The position numbers were made by a program, and so were the translations under genes. From Wolfiporia cocos (taxonomy: Eukaryota; Basidiomycota; Agaricomycetes; Polyporales; Phaeolaceae): a stretch of DNA of 64,000 nt. This document shows positions 59,934 through 64,000 of this stretch, one piece after another (positions within the stretch are counted from its first letter, which is position 1; every line of letters begins with the position of its first letter). Below the pieces are notes generated by a model. That model was not told the DNA's origin and ran no database searches. It saw only the letters and a program-made list of their open reading frames with translations. The stretch is from positions 1,922,001 through 1,986,000 of the forward strand of contig JACCLO010000001.1 of the NCBI GenBank assembly GCA_029448655.1. The letters run 5' to 3'.

Positions 59934-60461
59934 ATCACACCTGCAGGCAGGTTGATGAGCGTGCATCACAACGATCGAATGTTACCTACTCGTTGCGGTA
60001 GATGTCGCCCACTAGCTATACAACGCGCTAGTTACGTGCGATGTGAATGTCGGGCTTGGAACGCAAAGTCCGCGGATAATGTCAACAAATCCGAGCGTAC
60101 GTGCGCGAGCCGTTCAACGTTATGCTCACCTCCGCAATGTTGAAAAATCGTATTCTCTAAGTAGGAGCTTGGTCACTTGGGTATCGCTTGTCGGGTCCGA
60201 TGTGGCCCTACGTCTTAGAGGTATGCAGGACCAAACCCACCGCGATCGTCCCTGCAACCTCCGTAGCCGACCCGACCATAAATAGAATTGTCCTTTTCAT
60301 ACCCAGACTAGAATTGATGACTAAGCATATCATCTAATCTTATCTTCATATAAGCGCTCATATCTACAAGCGAACGAGACGCGTAACCTCGCGTTTATAC
60401 ACGACGCGTCAACCTTCAAGTACATCAATCCCCTCCTCCGCTCAATTCTACATTCGACAGC
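59934..60461. promoter_or_regulatory. Divergent promoter region between CLC transporter 2 and PRE9
   Basis: 528 bp between divergent ATGs without coding signal. I could not identify a clear proteasome-associated control element by eye. Confidence 0.5.
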
Positions 60462-61625
60462 ATGGTTCGCGTCCCATACTGTATGAGTGGTGCTATAACT
60501 GACTATGTTGCTATAGGCCAGACGTTACGATAGTACGTTGGATTCCTCGGTTTGCGCGACCCACTAACTTGATCTTGAATGCAGGCCGCACGACTATCTT
60601 CTCCCCGGAGGGTCAGTGGTTTCTGATGATACTGCGTACTGGGCTCATGAATATGCTTACACCTCAGGGAGATTGTATCAAAGTAAATCGCTCGTAATTA
60701 CCGCGTATCATGGCTAATCCACTCGCACTACAGTCGAATATGCTATGGAGGCGATCTCGCACGCCGGTACCGTCCTCGGTGTACTTGCAAAGGACGGTGT
60801 AGTACTCGCTGCAGAGAAGAAGGTCACGGGCAAGCTGCTCGACCTCAGCGGCGTGAAAGACGGCGGATACGGTGGTAGCGGAGAGAAGATCTTCTTGCTC
60901 AACTCGTGCGTGGAACATACCTACTATCATCTGGCGTTAATGCTGAATATAATGCAGAAATGTCGTAGCCGGCGTTGCAGGAATCACAGCAGACGCTAAC
61001 TCGCTAGTCAACTATGCGCGACAAGCCGCGCAGAGACATCTGTTCTTGTATAACGAAGACATTCCCGTAGAGCTCCTTGCACAGCGACTGTGTGATCTCA
61101 AGCAAGGCTATACACAATACGGAGGTACGTGCAGACCAGTGACACTATGCACTAGTATCGACCTGTAGACATTAGGTCTGCGACCATTTGGTGTCTCGCT
61201 CCTCTACGCGGGATATGACCCAAACTACGAGTTCCAGCTATATCATTCCGATCCATCAGGAAACTACTCCGGCTGGAAGGCAACATGTATCGGCGCAAAT
61301 AATGGCACCGCGCAGAGCCTGTTGAAGCAGGAGTTCAAGGAGGACATGGGCGTCGAGGAGGCAATCGGCCTGGTGCTCCGGGTGATGAGCAAGACGATGG
61401 ACAGCACAACACTTGGCAGCGAAAAGCGTGAGTCCCAGTCCTGACCGCACCGTTCCGATGTTAACCCTGCTGTCCGCCTTCTGTGCAGTGGAGTTCTCAA
61501 CCCTCACGCTGGACCCGACAAGCAAGCAGCCCAAAGCGAAGATCTACAAGCCCGCAGAGATCGACGCGCTGCTGCAGAAACACGATCTTGGAAAGAAGGA
61601 GGAGGACACGGAGATGCGGGCGTGA
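60462..61625 (+). CDS. PRE9: 20S proteasome subunit alpha3
   Basis: An alpha-ring subunit of the 20S proteasome (PSMA4/Pre9). Exons are 60462..60464 (ATG only) or 60462..60470, then 60517..60532, 60585..60611, 60668..60682, 60734..60905, 60958..61124, 61176..61427 and 61489..61625, giving about 262 residues. The short exons assemble the alpha-subunit signature [19 protein letters not shown] followed by [12 protein letters not shown]. Next come [61 protein letters not shown] and [19 protein letters not shown], diagnostic for alpha3. The tail is acidic and Lys-rich ([13 protein letters not shown]). At the V/I position of LYQ(V/I)EYA the exon junction gives Ile. The exact first exon is uncertain because GT follows the ATG directly and again six bases later. 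Confidence 0.93.
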
Positions 61626-61953
61626 TGCGCTGCCAACGGACCTGTTCTGTATATGTTATAAAGTCGCTTTCGTTTCATCGTGTATTCGAGTTGTGTGAGC
61701 CGCAGCACTTGTTGGCCAGTGGGAAATGGTCCATTATGCATCTCCTGCGCGAGACCAGCCTGGAATCGTTTCATACCAGTGTGTGAAGCGCCTGTACTGG
61801 ACCATATAGCGATCACATCCGCCGCGGCTTTGGGAACGCCGCCTCTCTCCGGACTCTCACCCCGTCAGTACAAGTACCTCAAGATCCCACTGCGGCGTCC
61901 GAACTACTCTACCCTCCTGAACGTCACTGCCTGACAAGCACCTGCTCGTAACC
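61626..61953. other. Intergenic, tandem genes
   Basis: About 330 bp between the proteasome gene and the copper transporter, both on the plus strand. Nothing is recognised. Confidence 0.55.
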
Positions 61954-62625
61954 ATGGACCACGGCGACCACCAAATGCCCATGCCCACGGGCCCGCGCTG
62001 CTCGATGAACATGCTCTGGAACACACAGATCGAGGACACCTGCATCGTCTTCCGCTCGTGGCACGTCTCGTCCAAGACCGTCTTCGCGCTCTCCTTCTTC
62101 GCCATCGTCGCGCTGGGCGTGCTGTACGAGTGGCTGCGCGTTGCGCAGCGCGACGTTGACCGGCTCATCGCGCGGCGGCTCATTGCGGAGGGCAAAGGCA
62201 AGGCGCGGGTCAGGAGCGGGCGCAACACGCCCAGCGAGAGCGACTCTGAGGGCGCGGCGCTGTTGAGCGGTGCGCAGGCGCTGAAGCCGAACACGGGGTG
62301 AGTCTTCTAGCTCTGCGCGCTGTCGACGATGCTGACTGGGGGAGTACTGCAGAACTCCGCTGCCCATCTTCACCCGTGTGATTCGGGCGCTGCTGTACGC
62401 CCTTACTGTATTCCTGTCGTTCTTCCTTATGCTGGTCTTCATGACTTACAACGTGAGTCGCTGTGCCTTTCTGCGCTAGTGTTCTCGCTGACACAGCTTT
62501 AGGCATATCTGATTCTCGCTGTTGTTGTGGGCGCGGGCATCGGACACTTCGTCTTTGGATCGCATTTGGACATAAACAGCGTCATGGCGGGTGCAGTGGA
62601 CTCAAAGGGCATGGCGTGCCATTGA
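61954..62625 (+). CDS. Ctr-family copper transporter
   Basis: Three exons join in phase: 61954..62297, 62353..62452 and 62503..62625, giving 188 residues. Ctr proteins form trimers that move Cu(I) across the plasma or vacuolar membrane. The N-terminus has Met and His metal-binding clusters (MDHGDHQMPMP, CSMNMLWN). Helix 1 is at KTVFALSFFAIVALGVLYEWLR. A Ser/Gly/Arg-rich cytosolic loop follows. Helix 2 contains the pore MxxxM motif (LMLVFMTYN) and helix 3 the GxxxG packing motif (GAGIGHFVFG). The C-terminus carries a single Cys-His (ACH). The short length and modest Met content fit Ctr2/Ctr3-like proteins. Plasma membrane versus vacuole cannot be decided. Confidence 0.9.
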
Positions 62626-63093
62626 GAACGCGTGGTTGACGGTCGTCGGCGCTCTGGAACTTCGGGATGTCTGTAAGATGTGCATGCGCAGCAGGCACAA
62701 CGTTGTTGCTGATCTTGTATGTGTATGTATCATGGAAATGGTTGGATATCTGGGCATTCGCCTGCTCTCATCTCATCGGGGGCGCGCACCGAAATATTTG
62801 AGTACCAAGCCGTCTATCGAGCCTCTACAACGCGAGCCTCCTCTACAACGAAGCAGGCAACTGGCTGCCGGCAAAATTGCTTCGTCAAAGCTGTGAACCG
62901 CTCACCGAGCTATGGAGGCCCTTAAAACCTGCAGTAGGACATACCAACGCCACACCTCGCGAATGACATTTCTATTCTGAGATCTTGATATTGGGAAGGA
63001 AAATACACAGCACAACAAGGGGAAGGGACACTGACATAGGTATGCGGGAGTTTTTATGCAGAGCAAGAGCAAGAGCAAAGAAGCTCCTGCCGT
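62626..63093. other. Convergent intergenic region
   Basis: About 470 bp between the copper transporter (+) and SmD3 (-). ORFs here show no domain. Confidence 0.55.
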
Positions 63094-63714
63094 TCATCGC
63101 CTGATACCCCGTGCAGCAGGCACACCACGACCACGGCGCGCTGTCAATGCGAAGGTCAGCACTGTTAAGGAATATGGAAACACTTGGCTGCGTACCGTTT
63201 GCTGTGTGCAGAGGATATTTCATTAGCGTATGATATAATGACGATTGAAGAATGCAACATACCTCGCATAATGGTTGCCCTTCCACGAGCCGTACCAATA
63301 CCCCGTCCTCTCATCGCATTCGGACCCACACGCTTGAACCTGCCGGTTACTTCGGTATCAGAAAAAACACATCAACTAATCCAGAGAACAACTCACATAG
63401 GCGCGTTCTGCAACATGTCCGGAACAATGAAGAATCTGACCATACTTCCCCTAATGTAGACCTGATCAAGCTGGGATACACGTCCATCCCGACCAGTCAC
63501 AGTGATGTCCTTGAGGGAGATATTGAGGTTGTCCTCCGCTACAAACGATACACATACGCGCATTCAGCGAGTGCAACTATACCTCGTGAATATGCGCCGC
63601 ACCTTCAGCAAGCTTGCCACGGTAGAGCTGGCCTGTCTTCAGCTCGACGGTGATAATGTGTCCGAGCGACTCGTGCAAGAGCTTGACGGGGACTCCGAGA
63701 CCTGCGGTGGTCAT
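63094..63714 (-). CDS. SMD3: Small nuclear ribonucleoprotein Sm D3
   Basis: A core Sm protein of the spliceosomal snRNP ring. Minus-strand exons are 63603..63714, 63397..63538, 63263..63339 and 63094..63140, in phase, giving 125 residues. The Sm fold reads [40 protein letters not shown] (Sm1) and [19 protein letters not shown] (Sm2), followed by APMFKRVGPN. The tail is an RG-rich [21 protein letters not shown], the expected site of arginine dimethylation for SMN-type assembly. A 6-nt microexon (63217-63222, CAAACG with good flanking signals) could add two residues between the last two exons. That option is unproven. Confidence 0.93.
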
Positions 63715-64000
63715 TTTTGCAGCGAATGAAGGAGCGAGACGATGGAGTTGTGGCAGCAAGCTGCTGAACAGGAATGTGGTAGTACCAGGCACGTTCCAGT
63801 CTCAGTTCCCGGCGACTAATACCAAATCTGGGTAACTCTGCTCTGAGCGCCTCAGCTCAGAGACTGGGGTCTGGTGGTCGATTCTCCGCAAGTGCTGGCA
63901 GACTTGATGCTTCCATAACAGTTAGTACTGGGAATGAATCCTACATTCTAGTGGTACACTCCTTATTCGTTCATGCTCAATCTAATTTGCTCTATACGCG
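63715..64000. other. Window end, upstream of SMD3
   Basis: Probable SMD3 promoter and 5' UTR. No exon of a neighbouring gene can be recognised before the window ends. Confidence 0.5.

Overview
This window is eukaryotic nuclear DNA from a filamentous basidiomycete, most likely an Agaricomycete such as a polypore. The genes are broken by many introns of about 44-60 bases with GT..AG ends, a CTAAC/CTGAC-like branch site and a nearby acceptor. Intergenic spaces are mostly short, and the proteins match fungal families, including a protein-kinase-like family I associate with Agaricomycetes. I saw no bacterial operons, ribosome binding sites, CRISPR array, rRNA or convincing tRNA. Coding regions were assembled by hand: exon frames were joined at splice sites whose phases agree, and the joined proteins were compared with remembered family consensus. 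No alignment was run.

Layout: 0-2.9 kb, 3' part of an RNA-silencing RNA-dependent RNA polymerase (+). 3.9-6.7 kb, an alpha-arrestin (-). 6.7-14.3 kb, a long stretch without a convincing gene. 14.3-18.0 kb, two unassigned + strand genes (one with an Uma2/PD-(D/E)XK-like segment, one with two membrane segments). 18.6-20.8 kb, a Cue5-like ubiquitin-binding protein (-). 21.7-23.3 kb, an unassigned Ser/Pro-rich protein (+). 23.7-25.7 kb, a divergent pair, V-ATPase subunit c'' (-) and Arl3/ARFRP1 GTPase (+), sharing 130 bp. 26.9-30.2 kb, a Gef1-type CLC chloride transporter (+). 30.2-34.5 kb, a second gene-poor stretch. 34.5-35.8 kb, a fungal protein-kinase-like gene (+). 37.2-38.7 kb, cytochrome c peroxidase (-). 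39.3-40.8 kb, LYAR-type nucleolar zinc-finger protein (+). 41.2-42.7 kb, ATG3 (+). 43.1-45.5 kb, a 14-exon cytochrome P450 (-). 47.2-49.0 kb, an MBIP-like protein (-). 49.3-52.7 kb, VPS53 (+), convergent with TSR1 (-, 52.9-55.7 kb). 56.2-59.9 kb, a second CLC transporter of ClC-3/4/5 type (-). 60.5-61.6 kb, proteasome subunit alpha3 (+). 62.0-62.6 kb, a Ctr copper transporter (+). 63.1-63.7 kb, SmD3 (-).

Most genes are housekeeping and not organised as a pathway. Several nevertheless act in acidified or endosomal/Golgi compartments: V-ATPase c'', two CLC exchangers, Arl3, Vps53, a Ctr transporter and an alpha-arrestin. Two act in autophagy (Atg3, Cue5-like). The most unusual things visible are a set of GC-AG introns supported by conserved protein sequence in four separate genes, very small exons (8, 14 and 17 nt, and possibly an ATG-only exon), a fungal MBIP homologue, two CLC paralogues 26 kb apart, and two multi-kilobase gene deserts. 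I found no clear evidence of a wholly new multi-gene system.
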